Shown piece after piece: positions 49,321 through 59,129 of a stretch of 64,000 bases of DNA. Each line of letters begins with the position of its first letter. Positions within the stretch are counted from its first letter, which is position 1. The notes beneath the pieces are model-generated. The model saw nothing but the letters and a program-made list of their open reading frames with translations. It was not told the origin of the DNA and searched no databases. The stretch comes from JALYLC01 sp035696365. Lineage in GTDB: Bacteria; Actinomycetota; Thermoleophilia; Gaiellales; JALYLC01. Location: the NCBI GenBank assembly GCA_035696365.1, contig DASRQS010000030.1, positions 1 to 64,000 on the forward strand, given 5' to 3'. The position numbers were made by a program, and so were the translations under genes.

Positions 49321-49348
49321 CGGAGGCTGTCCTCCGATACGTGTATCC
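49321..49348. promoter_or_regulatory. Operator-like palindromes between efflux pump and TetR
   Basis: Two adjacent inverted repeats fill the gap: CGGAGG-CTGT-CCTCCG (49321-49336) and GATAC-GT-GTATC (49337-49348). The second overlaps TATCCT (49344-49349), the -10 for the leaderless TetR start. Bound TetR would block both promoters. Confidence 0.5.
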
Positions 49349-49355
49349 TGCATCT

Positions 49356-50051
49356 ATGAACGGCATTGCAGGCGAGCAGGAGGGTCAGCGGAGCCACGCG
49401 CGCCGCAACCACGAAGTGCTGGTCGAGAAGGCCCGCGAGGTCTTCGCCGAGCGCGGGGTCGACGCGTCGCTCGAGGAGATCGCCCGCCGTGCCGGCGTCG
49501 GGATCGGCACGCTCTACCGGCATTTCGCAAACCGCGACGCGCTGGTGGAGGCGGTCTTCGAGCGCCGCGTCGGCGATTTCGTCGCAGCAGCCGAGGCGGC
49601 CTTGGCCGAGCCCGACGCCTGGCGGGCGTTCGTGGGCTTCCTCGAACAGACGCTGGAGCTCCAGGCCGGAGATCGCCTGCTCAAGGACGTGCTCCTGCGC
49701 TCGCCGCCGGGTACCGGTCGCGTCGAGCAGGCGCGCCAGGAATTGCAGCGACTGCTCACCGAGGTGCTTGAGCGAGCATCGGAGCAGGGTTACCTGCGCC
49801 CCGGCTTCACGCTGGCCGACCTCTCCTTGCTGATGTGGTCCTTTGCGCCGCTCTTCGAGGCCACCGCCGAGATTGCGCCGAATGCCTGGCGCCGGCACCT
49901 GCACTGGCTGCTCGACGGGCTGCGCAGCGAGGCTGCCACGCCGCAGGTCGAGCCAGCTCTGACCGACGAGCAGCTGAACGCTGCGATGGGAGCCCTGCGC
50001 GCACAGCGCGCGCGCCGCCGCCGCGGCCCGCCCGACGACCCGGGCACCTGA
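49356..50051 (+). CDS. TetR-family transcriptional repressor
   Basis: A 231-residue regulator. The N-terminal helix-turn-helix is ASLEEIARRAGVGIGTLYRHF near residues 36-56; the ligand domain carries ELQRLLTEVLERASEQGYLR. ATG 49356 follows TATCCT by six bases, so the transcript is leaderless; an in-frame GTG 15 bases upstream lies within the promoter. Divergent from the DHA2 pump, which it most likely represses until a substrate binds. Confidence 0.92.
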   Translation: MNGIAGEQEGQRSHARRNHEVLVEKAREVFAERGVDASLEEIARRAGVGIGTLYRHFANRDALVEAVFERRVGDFVAAAEAALAEPDAWRAFVGFLEQTLELQAGDRLLKDVLLRSPPGTGRVEQARQELQRLLTEVLERASEQGYLRPGFTLADLSLLMWSFAPLFEATAEIAPNAWRRHLHWLLDGLRSEAATPQVEPALTDEQLNAAMGALRAQRARRRRGPPDDPGT

Positions 50052-50073
50052 CAACACCACGAGGAGGTATCCC

Positions 50074-50754
50074 ATGCAGATCCGCTGGTACGGCCAGTCG
50101 GCCTTCCTGATCCGCGGCGCCCAGAGCGTGCTCATCGACCCGTTCGGCATGGACGCCGCGACCCTCGCCGCGCGCGGCTTGCGCTTCGACTATCCGGCGA
50201 TCGAGGGCGTCGAGCCCGATCTGCTGCTCGTGACCCACGAGCACGGCGACCACAATGCAGTCGGCAGCGTGAGCGGGTCGCCCGCTGTGCTGCGTTCGAC
50301 CGCAGGCACGCTCGAGTCGCCACTGGGCCAGGTCGTCGCCGTCGCCTCCGAGCACGATGACGTGGCAGGCACGCAGCGCGGGCCGAACACGATCTTCCGC
50401 TTCGCGCTCGACGGGCTCGTCCTCGCCCACTTCGGTGATTTCGGGCAGGCCGCGCTGCGCCCCGAGCAGCAGGCGGCGATCGGCGAGGTCGACGTCCTCT
50501 TCCTGCCGGTCGGCGACGGCCCCACCGTGGGAGGCGAGCGCGCGGCCGGGATCGTGCGCGCACTCCAGCCGCGGCTGGTCGTCCCCATGCACTACCGCAC
50601 GGAGGCGGTCAACTTCCTCGACCCTCCCGACGCGTTCCTGGAAGCACTGGGCGCGCGCACCGAGCGCCTTACCGAGAGCGAGTTCACGGTGGAGGAGCTG
50701 CTCGGCACGCGCGCGGAGCCCGTGGTGGTCCTGCCGGCCGCCCCAGGCAACTGA
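50074..50754 (+). CDS. Metallo-beta-lactamase-fold hydrolase (UPF0173-like)
   Basis: A 226-residue enzyme. The N-terminal strand MQIRWYGQSAFLI and LIDPFG lead to the metal motif THEHGDHN. Further ligand positions lie in ASEHDD, HFGDFG and PMHYRTE, the layout of the MBL-fold metal-dependent hydrolase group. ATG start behind GAGGAGGT, 22 bases after tetR, so possibly co-transcribed. Substrate unknown. Confidence 0.88.
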   Translation: MQIRWYGQSAFLIRGAQSVLIDPFGMDAATLAARGLRFDYPAIEGVEPDLLLVTHEHGDHNAVGSVSGSPAVLRSTAGTLESPLGQVVAVASEHDDVAGTQRGPNTIFRFALDGLVLAHFGDFGQAALRPEQQAAIGEVDVLFLPVGDGPTVGGERAAGIVRALQPRLVVPMHYRTEAVNFLDPPDAFLEALGARTERLTESEFTVEELLGTRAEPVVVLPAAPGN

Positions 50755-50760
50755 AGGGGG

Positions 50761-51906
50761 TCAGCCGGCCCAGGCGAGCGCGCGGGGCGAGAACCCCGCG
50801 CGCAGCCGCGCGCCGACGTCGCGCAGTCGCTGCAGGTGGCCGTCGCGCAGGCGGATCTCGATCCACTCGTCGCCCTCGCGGCTCGTCACCAAGGCGCGGC
50901 GGCCGTCGGGCGAGAGCCGGAGGTCCCCTGGGGCCGTGAGTGCGAGGTGGCGGATGACGCGCAGTGGCCCGCGTGCGCCACGCGCGAGCAGACTGACTCG
51001 GCCGGTCGGATCGCGGCGCAGCACGACGAGGTGGCTGCCGCTGGGCGAGAAACCGCCTGCGAGCACGGCTCCGCCGGCACTGAACCGCTGGAGGCGCTTG
51101 CCCGTGGCGCTGTAGAGCGTCGCTCCCGTGGCGTCCAGCGCGGCCAGGACGCGGCCGTCTGCGCGCCAGCTGAGCGCCAGCGGGCGAGCAGGCCCGCGCA
51201 CGCGCCAGAGCGGCCGCCGGCTGTCGGCGGCCAGCACCCGGATGCCTCCTGGGGCTGCGTACGCGAGCTCGTGATCGCTGCCGCCCGGCCTCCAGGCGGG
51301 AGCGACCGGCAGGGCGTGCCGCGCCACGAGGTGGGCTCCGCGACCGTCGCCTCCGACGGCGTAGAGCGCGTCGCCGGCCAGATAGGCGACGCGGCAGCAG
51401 GGCGGCACGGTCCGCTCCACCGACCAGCGTGGCAGCGAGACCGGCCCGGGCGCGGGCACCTGCCAGCGCACCTGGCCATCCGCGACGCTGACGGCCACGA
51501 GCGCGGATCCGGAGGCCAGCACGGCGTTGCGGGCGTGTGGCGAGAGGTCGCCGTCGCTGGCGGGGCCCAGTGCCCGGACGCGGCCACGGGCGTTGACGGT
51601 CGAGGCGACTCCGCGCCCGAGCGCGAGCACGACGCCGTCCTCCACCTCGACACCGAACGGCGCGCGCACCTGGCGCGGCGAGCTGCCCTCGCGCAGGTAG
51701 CCGGCCACCGCGACCGCTCCAGCCGCGAGCAACGCGGCGAGCACGGGCCAGACGATCCGCGGAAGGCGCAGGCGGCGGCGGCGCACGGGCGCGCGCTCGG
51801 CGAAGGCGGCCAGCAGCAGCCGTCGCCCGCGCTCGCCGGCCTCGATCTCGCCGGGCGCCTCGAAGGCTTCGAGCCGGGCCTTCAGCAGCTGCTCGCTGCG
51901 GTTCAC
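50761..51906 (-). CDS. Membrane-anchored beta-propeller protein, probable anti-sigma partner
   Basis: A 381-residue protein. A cytosolic N-terminus of about 48 residues (QLLKARLEAFEAPGEIEAGE) precedes one membrane helix (IVWPVLAALLAAGAVAVAGYL). An extracytoplasmic region of repeated WD40/PD40-like blades ends the protein (LAYAAPGGIRVLAADSRRPL, LRLSPDGRRALVTSREG). GTG 51906 overlaps the sigma gene stop by 4 bases, the usual coupling of sigma and anti-sigma factors. The N-terminus lacks a zinc-type HxxxCxxC site, so it would be a non-ZAS anti-sigma or a sigma-controlled sensor. Confidence 0.75.
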   Translation of the reverse strand: MNRSEQLLKARLEAFEAPGEIEAGERGRRLLLAAFAERAPVRRRRLRLPRIVWPVLAALLAAGAVAVAGYLREGSSPRQVRAPFGVEVEDGVVLALGRGVASTVNARGRVRALGPASDGDLSPHARNAVLASGSALVAVSVADGQVRWQVPAPGPVSLPRWSVERTVPPCCRVAYLAGDALYAVGGDGRGAHLVARHALPVAPAWRPGGSDHELAYAAPGGIRVLAADSRRPLWRVRGPARPLALSWRADGRVLAALDATGATLYSATGKRLQRFSAGGAVLAGGFSPSGSHLVVLRRDPTGRVSLLARGARGPLRVIRHLALTAPGDLRLSPDGRRALVTSREGDEWIEIRLRDGHLQRLRDVGARLRAGFSPRALAWAG

Positions 51907-52508
51907 GCGTCGACCTCCGCTGCCAGCTCGTCGAGCGCGCGGCGCAGGCGCGAGTTGACCGTGCCGCGCGGCAGGTCGAGCATCTCGGCGATCTCGCCGG
52001 GCGTGTGCTCGAGCAGGTAGCGCAGGACGACGACGGCGCGCTGATCCGGCGCGAGGCGGCCGATGGCCTCCGCCAGATCGTCGGACAGATCGCTGCGCTC
52101 CTCGGGCGCGGCGGCCTCGCCCCTCGGCTCGACGGGGCGGCGCAGCGCGTGGGCCCTCGCCCAGTCGAGCGCGCGGTTGGTGACGATGCGATGCAGCCAA
52201 GGCGCGAACGGGCGCGCGCGGTCGAAGCGGTCGAGCACGCGGATGGCCTGCAAGAACGCGTCCTGAGCGATGTCCTCCGCGGCGTGCGCATCGCGCGTGA
52301 CGAGATACGCCGCGCGATAGGCCGGCCGCCAGTGGCGGCGGTAGAGCTCCTCGACTGCGCCCGGGTCGCCGCGCTGGGCGGCCTGGACGACCGCGCGCTC
52401 GCTGCGCCCAGCGCGCTCAGGCACGAGCGCAGCGCTACCGTCGGCGGCGTGCGAGACCCCCATGTCGTCCCTACGGGCGGCGCCGCCCGGCAGGTCCGTG
52501 GCGCCCAT
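51903..52508 (-). CDS. ECF-type RNA polymerase sigma factor
   Basis: A 201-residue sigma-70 family protein. Region 2 has VEELYRRHWRPAYRAAYLVTRD and DAHAAEDIAQDAFLQAIRVL; region 4 has LAPDQRAVVVLRYLLEHTPGE and the helix-turn-helix EIAEMLDLPRGTVNSRLRRA. The first 35 residues are a non-conserved extension. ATG 52508 lies six bases after TATTGT, supporting a leaderless start; ATG 52463 is an alternative. Coupled to the beta-propeller membrane protein, which may hold it inactive until an envelope signal. Confidence 0.92.
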   Translation of the reverse strand: MGATDLPGGAARRDDMGVSHAADGSAALVPERAGRSERAVVQAAQRGDPGAVEELYRRHWRPAYRAAYLVTRDAHAAEDIAQDAFLQAIRVLDRFDRARPFAPWLHRIVTNRALDWARAHALRRPVEPRGEAAAPEERSDLSDDLAEAIGRLAPDQRAVVVLRYLLEHTPGEIAEMLDLPRGTVNSRLRRALDELAAEVDA

Positions 52509-52514
52509 GCGGCG

Positions 52515-52520
52515 ACAATA
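52515..52520 (-). promoter_or_regulatory. -10 box (TATTGT) of the ECF sigma gene
   Basis: TATTGT on the minus strand, six bases before ATG 52508. The whole sigma-mobA divergent gap is only 20 bases (52509-52528), so the two promoters must overlap. Confidence 0.45.
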
Positions 52521-52528
52521 TCCCGCTG

Positions 52529-53320
52529 ATGGAGGGCGTTGCCGGAATCCTGCTGGCGGGTGGCCGCTCGCAGCGCATGGGCCGCGACAAGGCGAGCCTG
52601 CCCTGGCACGGCTCGACGCTCGCCCGGCGCGCCGCCGGCCTGCTCGCGCGCTGCTCCGAGCCGCCCGTCATCGTGGTCTGCGCACCGGATCAGGAGCTGC
52701 CGCCGCTGCCAGGCTGGGTCGAGGTCGTGCGCGACCCCGAGCCCGGGCTGGGGCCGCTTGCAGGTCTCGCCACGGGGTTGGCCGCCGCGGGGCCGCGCGC
52801 GGAGGTCGCCGCGGTCTGCGCCGTAGACGCTCCCCTCGCCCATCCCGCGGTGCTGGCCGCGCTGCTCGGCGCGCTGGGCACGGCCCCGGCAGTCGTACCG
52901 CTCGCGGATGGCAGCCCTCAGCCGCTCTTCGCCGTCTATCGCACCGAGCTGGCCTTTCTCGCCGCGGCGCTCGTCGCCGACGGCCGCCGGCGGGCCTCCG
53001 CTCTGGGCGAGCGCTCGGGAGCGCGCATGGTGGAGCCGTTCGAGCTGCTCGTGGTTGACGACATCGCAGCCTTCGACCCCCAGCTCGCCTCCTTTCGCAG
53101 CTTCGACGACCCGGCCGCGTACGACACCGCACTTGCCGTGCCGCAGCCGCTCGTGACCGTCACGGGCGATCTCGCCGGGCCGCGCGAGCTACGCGCGTCG
53201 ACGGTCGGGCGCGCGCGGCGCCTCCTGCTCGCGGAGGTCGCTCCCCAGCTCGCGGCGGCGATTCCGGTGGACGACGAGACGCCGCTGTTCGCGGGCGACG
53301 TGCTCGTTCCAGCGGTCTAG
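52529..53320 (+). CDS. mobA: Molybdenum cofactor guanylyltransferase with C-terminal extension
   Basis: Attaches GMP to molybdopterin. The N-terminal 200 residues have the nucleotidyltransferase signature GILLAGGRSQRMGRDKASLP, then LAGLATGLAAAGP, the metal-binding AVCAVDAPLAHP and PLFAVYR. About 60 extra residues follow (from near residue 205: VTVTGDLAGPRELRASTV ... LFAGDVLVPAV). These have the length and ending of a small MoaD/ThiS-like domain but lack the diglycine tail. ATG start without a ribosome site. Divergent from the sigma gene. Confidence 0.85.
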   Translation: MEGVAGILLAGGRSQRMGRDKASLPWHGSTLARRAAGLLARCSEPPVIVVCAPDQELPPLPGWVEVVRDPEPGLGPLAGLATGLAAAGPRAEVAAVCAVDAPLAHPAVLAALLGALGTAPAVVPLADGSPQPLFAVYRTELAFLAAALVADGRRRASALGERSGARMVEPFELLVVDDIAAFDPQLASFRSFDDPAAYDTALAVPQPLVTVTGDLAGPRELRASTVGRARRLLLAEVAPQLAAAIPVDDETPLFAGDVLVPAV

Positions 53321-53379
53321 TGTTCTGGGTGCATGAATTGGTGGCAGGCACCGATTTCTGCCCAGACCGACTCAGGACA

Positions 53380-55350
<1,971 letters not shown>

Positions 55351-55430
55351 GTGCACTCCTCCGCTCGGACCGTCGGCGCGTCGCCTGACGATAGCCAAGC
55401 CGCGCCGCAGCCGTGCACCCATGGTGCGGG

Positions 55431-55436
55431 TATCCT
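55431..55436 (+). promoter_or_regulatory. -10 box (TATCCT) of the M23 peptidase
   Basis: TATCCT, six bases before GTG 55443. This decides the start over upstream in-frame codons that lack any ribosome site. Confidence 0.5.
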
Positions 55437-55442
55437 TCGCCG

Positions 55443-56930
55443 GTGTCTGGTCTCCGGGCGATTCGCGCGCGGGCGCTGTGCGTCCTGCTGCTCGCGGTCG
55501 CGGGCGGGGCGGCGCTCGCCGTCGGCGAGGCCTCGGGTGCCGGTCAGGCCGCGCGAACGACCGCATCGGCCTACGCCGTCCTGATCAACGTCCCTGGCGC
55601 GCAGTCGAGCGGGACGCTGTCGTCGCCGGCCGGCTCCTACCAGTACCGCGATCTCGTGGCCATCCAGGCCTACGCCGCAGGCTCGGCGCTGAGCAGCAGC
55701 GACCGCGCCTACGGGCACAGCGAGCTCACGGGCGTCAGCCTCCTCGGCGGAGCCGTCACCGCCGACTCGGTCATCTCGCGCACCTACGCCGATGGGCGCG
55801 AGGCCCCGGCGACGGGCTCGTTCGGCGGTTCCGTCACCGGTCTCGTCGTGGGGGGCGCTGCGGTCGCGATCCAGCCGGGCGCGCAGTTCGCGATCCCGGA
55901 CATCGGCTGGGGAGTCGCGAACGAGCGGCGGGTGGTGCGCTCGGATGGCGCCTACCGCGGCTCCGAGGTCGCGCTGCACGTCCACCTCACGAGCGACTGG
56001 CACAACCTGCCCGCGGGCACGGAGATCCTCCTGGGCTACTCGGATGCAGCCGCCACCGCAACCCCCGGCGGCCAGAAGACCGCCCTGAACGTCGCGGGGC
56101 AACCGGTGGTGACCGCTGCGGATGCCCGCGGCGGAGCGTCGGAGACGAATCCCGGCCTGCTCGGGGCTCCCGTGGTGCCACTCCCGGCCGGCGACGGGAC
56201 GCCGACGGACTCCGGAGACGGCGTCACTCCGACGGGCATCGAGGCGCCGCCGCCCGGCGGCTTCACGCTCACGCCCCCGATCTCGCCTGCCGTGTACCAG
56301 CAGCTCACTGCGCCCGGCTACGTCTTCCCGGTGGCCGGAGGCGCCCACTACGGCCACGACTTCGGCAACTTCCGCGCTGATACGTTCTTCCACGAAGGCA
56401 GCGACCTCTTCGCGCCGGAGGGCACGCCGCTCGTCGCCGTGCAGTCGGGCGTGCTGCACAACGTGGGCTGGAACCGCCTGGGCGGCTGGCGGCTCTGGGT
56501 CGAGGACGCGCACGGCAACTGGTTCTACTACGCCCACATGTCGGCCTATTCGCCGATCGCCAAGAACGACGCCCACGTCAATGCGGGCGACGTGGTCGGC
56601 TTCCTCGGCAGCACGGGAGACGCGCAGGGCGGCACGGCGCACCTGCACTTCGAGATCCACCCAGGCGGCCAGTGGGCCGTGCCGCCGTACGACTACCTGC
56701 AGGCCTGGCAGGGGCATCGCAACCCGTTCGCGGCGATCCCGGCCGTGCTGCCGCAGCCGCCGGTCGCCGCGTCCGAGCTGGGCTCCACCGACATCTCCGC
56801 CGCCTCCGGGCTCGAGACCGCGGCGGTGCTGGCCGTCGCCGGCGGCGCGCCGGTCGACACCGGCCTCGTCGCGCTCGGCGTCCCGGCGCCGACGGCCTCC
56901 GAGCTGCTGGCCACGGCACCGGCGCCATGA
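55443..56930 (+). CDS. Secreted M23-family peptidase
   Basis: A 495-residue exported protein. A signal peptide (RALCVLLLAVAGGAALAVG) is followed by a roughly 190-residue beta-rich domain (VLINVPGAQSSGTLSSPAGS) and a Pro/Gly linker near residues 230-280. An LytM-type domain follows: YVFPVAGGAHYGHDFGNFRA, FHEGSDLFAPEGTPLVAVQSG (zinc His and Asp) and HLHFEIHPGG. It ends with about 70 Ala/Pro-rich residues. The metal ligands are present, so it may cleave peptidoglycan cross-links. Its stop overlaps the rlmN start by 4 bases. Confidence 0.87.
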   Translation: MSGLRAIRARALCVLLLAVAGGAALAVGEASGAGQAARTTASAYAVLINVPGAQSSGTLSSPAGSYQYRDLVAIQAYAAGSALSSSDRAYGHSELTGVSLLGGAVTADSVISRTYADGREAPATGSFGGSVTGLVVGGAAVAIQPGAQFAIPDIGWGVANERRVVRSDGAYRGSEVALHVHLTSDWHNLPAGTEILLGYSDAAATATPGGQKTALNVAGQPVVTAADARGGASETNPGLLGAPVVPLPAGDGTPTDSGDGVTPTGIEAPPPGGFTLTPPISPAVYQQLTAPGYVFPVAGGAHYGHDFGNFRADTFFHEGSDLFAPEGTPLVAVQSGVLHNVGWNRLGGWRLWVEDAHGNWFYYAHMSAYSPIAKNDAHVNAGDVVGFLGSTGDAQGGTAHLHFEIHPGGQWAVPPYDYLQAWQGHRNPFAAIPAVLPQPPVAASELGSTDISAASGLETAAVLAVAGGAPVDTGLVALGVPAPTASELLATAPAP

Positions 56931-57967
56931 CGCTCGCGACCGCACTCGAGGTGCTCGAGCAGGAGCGCGCCCCCGCCTACCGGGGGAAGCAGCTCGCGCA
57001 CGCGGTCTACGAGGAGCTCGCCGAGCGCTGGGATGAGGTCTCGGCGCTGCCGCGGCCGCTGCGTGAGCGCCTCGAGCGCGACGCTCCCCTGCGCACCCTG
57101 CGCGAGGAGGTCGTGCAGCGGGCCGAGGACGGCACGATCAAGTTGCAGTTGCGCACGCACGACGGCTATCCGCTCGAGGCCGTCGCGATGCGCCACGGCG
57201 ACCGGCGCACCGTCTGCCTCTCGTCGCAATCCGGCTGCGCGCTCGCCTGCACGTTCTGCGCCACAGGACGCATGGGGCTCGGGCGCAACCTCGGGCCCGA
57301 GGAGATCAGCGAGCAACTCTTGCGCCTGGCTCGGCTGCTGCGCGACGAGCAGGGCGCGCGCGTCTCGAACGTCGTGATGATGGGGATGGGGGAGCCGTTC
57401 CACAACTACGACAACGTGCTCGCCGCGATCCGCCAGATCAACGGGCCCGAGGCCTTCGGGCTCGGCGCCCGCCAGATCGCGATCTCCACGGCGGGCTGGA
57501 TCCCAGGCATCGATCGTCTCTCCGAGGAGCCGCTGCAGCTCAAGCTCGCGCTGTCGCTGCACGCGGCCGACGACGAGCTGCGCACGAAGCTCATGCCCAT
57601 CACGAAGCGCTATCCGATCGCCGACCTCATGGACGCCTGCCGGCGTTACCGCGAGCGCACGCGCCGGCGAGTCTTCATCGAGTACCTGCTGCTGGCCGGG
57701 GTCAACGACTCGAGCGCGCAGGCCCGTCAGCTCGTCGGGCTCCTGCGGCGCGGCGGGCCGGGTGCGTTCCACGTCAACCTGATCGCCTACAACCCGACCG
57801 GCTCCCAGTACGTCGCCGCCGACGATGCGGCCGTGCGCCGCTTCCGGGGGGAGCTGGAGCGGGGCGGGCTCGGCACCTCCTACCGCGTCTCGCGCGGTCG
57901 CGGCATCGAGGCCGCCTGCGGGCAGCTCGTGATGCAGGGCATTCCTGTCCGCAAGCGCGCAAGCTGA
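56927..57967 (+). CDS. rlmN: 23S rRNA/tRNA adenine-C2 methyltransferase RlmN
   Basis: Radical-SAM enzyme that methylates A2503 of 23S rRNA and A37 of some tRNAs. The 346-residue protein has N-terminal YRGKQLAHAVYEELAERWDE and CALACTFCATGRMG as the iron-sulfur CxxxCxxC. VVMMGMGEPFHNYDNVLAAI follows, and the C-terminal AACGQL provides the methyl-carrying Cys. ATG 56927 overlaps the peptidase stop; longer upstream readings are antisense-like noise. Confidence 0.95.
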   Translation: MTLATALEVLEQERAPAYRGKQLAHAVYEELAERWDEVSALPRPLRERLERDAPLRTLREEVVQRAEDGTIKLQLRTHDGYPLEAVAMRHGDRRTVCLSSQSGCALACTFCATGRMGLGRNLGPEEISEQLLRLARLLRDEQGARVSNVVMMGMGEPFHNYDNVLAAIRQINGPEAFGLGARQIAISTAGWIPGIDRLSEEPLQLKLALSLHAADDELRTKLMPITKRYPIADLMDACRRYRERTRRRVFIEYLLLAGVNDSSAQARQLVGLLRRGGPGAFHVNLIAYNPTGSQYVAADDAAVRRFRGELERGGLGTSYRVSRGRGIEAACGQLVMQGIPVRKRAS

Positions 57968-57986
57968 TTCGCCTCCTGCGCTGAAG

Positions 57987-57992
57987 TAGGAT
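57987..57992 (+). promoter_or_regulatory. -10 box (TAGGAT) of the crotonyl-CoA reductase-like gene
   Basis: TAGGAT, six bases before ATG 57999. Confidence 0.5.
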
Positions 57993-57998
57993 CGTGCG

Positions 57999-59129
57999 AT
58001 GACGGACGTGCCCGCCAGCATGCGTGCGTGGGTCATCCGGCCCGACCGGCTGGGCGAACCGCGTGACGCCATGCGGCTCGAGAGCGTGGGGACGCCGGCG
58101 GCGGGACCCGGGGAGGTCGTCGTACGGGTCATGGCGGCGGGCGTGAACTACAACAACGTCTGGGCCTGCCTCGGCCAGCCGGTCGAGGTCTTCCGCTACA
58201 CCGGCGACGACTTCCACATCGGCGGCTCGGACGCCTCCGGCGTCGTCGCGGCGGTCGGGCCCGGGGTGACGCGCTGGAAGATCGGCGACGAGGTCGTCGT
58301 GCACTGCAATCAGAGCTGCGGCGAGTGCCCCGAGTGCAACGGCCTCGATCCGATGGCGTGCTCGCAGCAGAAGATCTGGGCCTACGAGTCCAACTGGGGC
58401 TCGTTCGCCGACTACTGCCTCGTGCAGGCGCAGCAGCTGCTCCCGAAGCCCGCGCATCTGACCTGGGCCGAGGCAGCGTCCTACGGGCTCGTCTACTTCA
58501 CCGCCTACCGCATGCTCGTCGACCAGGCGGCCCTCGAGGCCGGGCACAACGTGCTCGTGTGGGGCGCCGGCGGCGGCCTCGGGTCGATGGCGATCCAGCT
58601 CTGCCGGCTCTACGGTGCGAACGCGATCGCGGTGGTCTCGAGCGAGGACAAGGCCGACCTCGTTCGGCGTCTCGGCGCGCATGCGGTGATCAACCGGCGG
58701 GATTACGCGCTGACCGACGCGGCCGGCGAGCCGAATCTCGACGAGGTCAAGCGCTTCGGCAAGGCGGTGCGCGAGGCCACGGGCGGTGTCGATTGCGACA
58801 TCGTGTTCGAGCACGTCGGCTCGGCGACGTTCTTCACGAGCGTCTTCGTGTGCCGCACGTTCGGCAAGATCGTGACCTGCGGCGCCACCTCGGGCTTCTC
58901 GCTGACCTTCGACGTGCGCTACCTGTGGATGCGCCAGAAGACGATCATCGGCTCGCACTTCGCCAACGCCTATCAGGCCTTTCGCGCCAACCAGCTGATC
59001 GACCAGCGCAAGATCCTGCCCGTCCTCTCGCGCACGTTCCCCTTCGAGGAGTGCCCGGAACCGCACCAGATGATGCGCGAGAACGCGCACCTCGGGAAGA
59101 TGGTCGTCCTCGTCGGCGCCGAGGCGTGA
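57999..59129 (+). CDS. Crotonyl-CoA carboxylase/reductase-like enoyl-CoA reductase
   Basis: A 376-residue MDR enzyme clearly of the Ccr group: GVNYNNVWACLGQPVEVFRY, FHIGGSDASGVVAAVGPGVT, KPAHLTWAEAASYGL, VLVWGAGGGLGSMAIQLC, and VRYLWMRQKTIIGSHFANA. Ccr enzymes reduce and carboxylate crotonyl-CoA to ethylmalonyl-CoA; they are nearer 420-450 residues, so this is a short form. It may be a plain reductase. The Asn (NYNN) and C-terminal His (ENAHLGK) positions match those linked to CO2 handling, which keeps carboxylation possible. A four-base overlap with the mutase argues for one pathway. Confidence 0.87.
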   Translation: MTDVPASMRAWVIRPDRLGEPRDAMRLESVGTPAAGPGEVVVRVMAAGVNYNNVWACLGQPVEVFRYTGDDFHIGGSDASGVVAAVGPGVTRWKIGDEVVVHCNQSCGECPECNGLDPMACSQQKIWAYESNWGSFADYCLVQAQQLLPKPAHLTWAEAASYGLVYFTAYRMLVDQAALEAGHNVLVWGAGGGLGSMAIQLCRLYGANAIAVVSSEDKADLVRRLGAHAVINRRDYALTDAAGEPNLDEVKRFGKAVREATGGVDCDIVFEHVGSATFFTSVFVCRTFGKIVTCGATSGFSLTFDVRYLWMRQKTIIGSHFANAYQAFRANQLIDQRKILPVLSRTFPFEECPEPHQMMRENAHLGKMVVLVGAEA

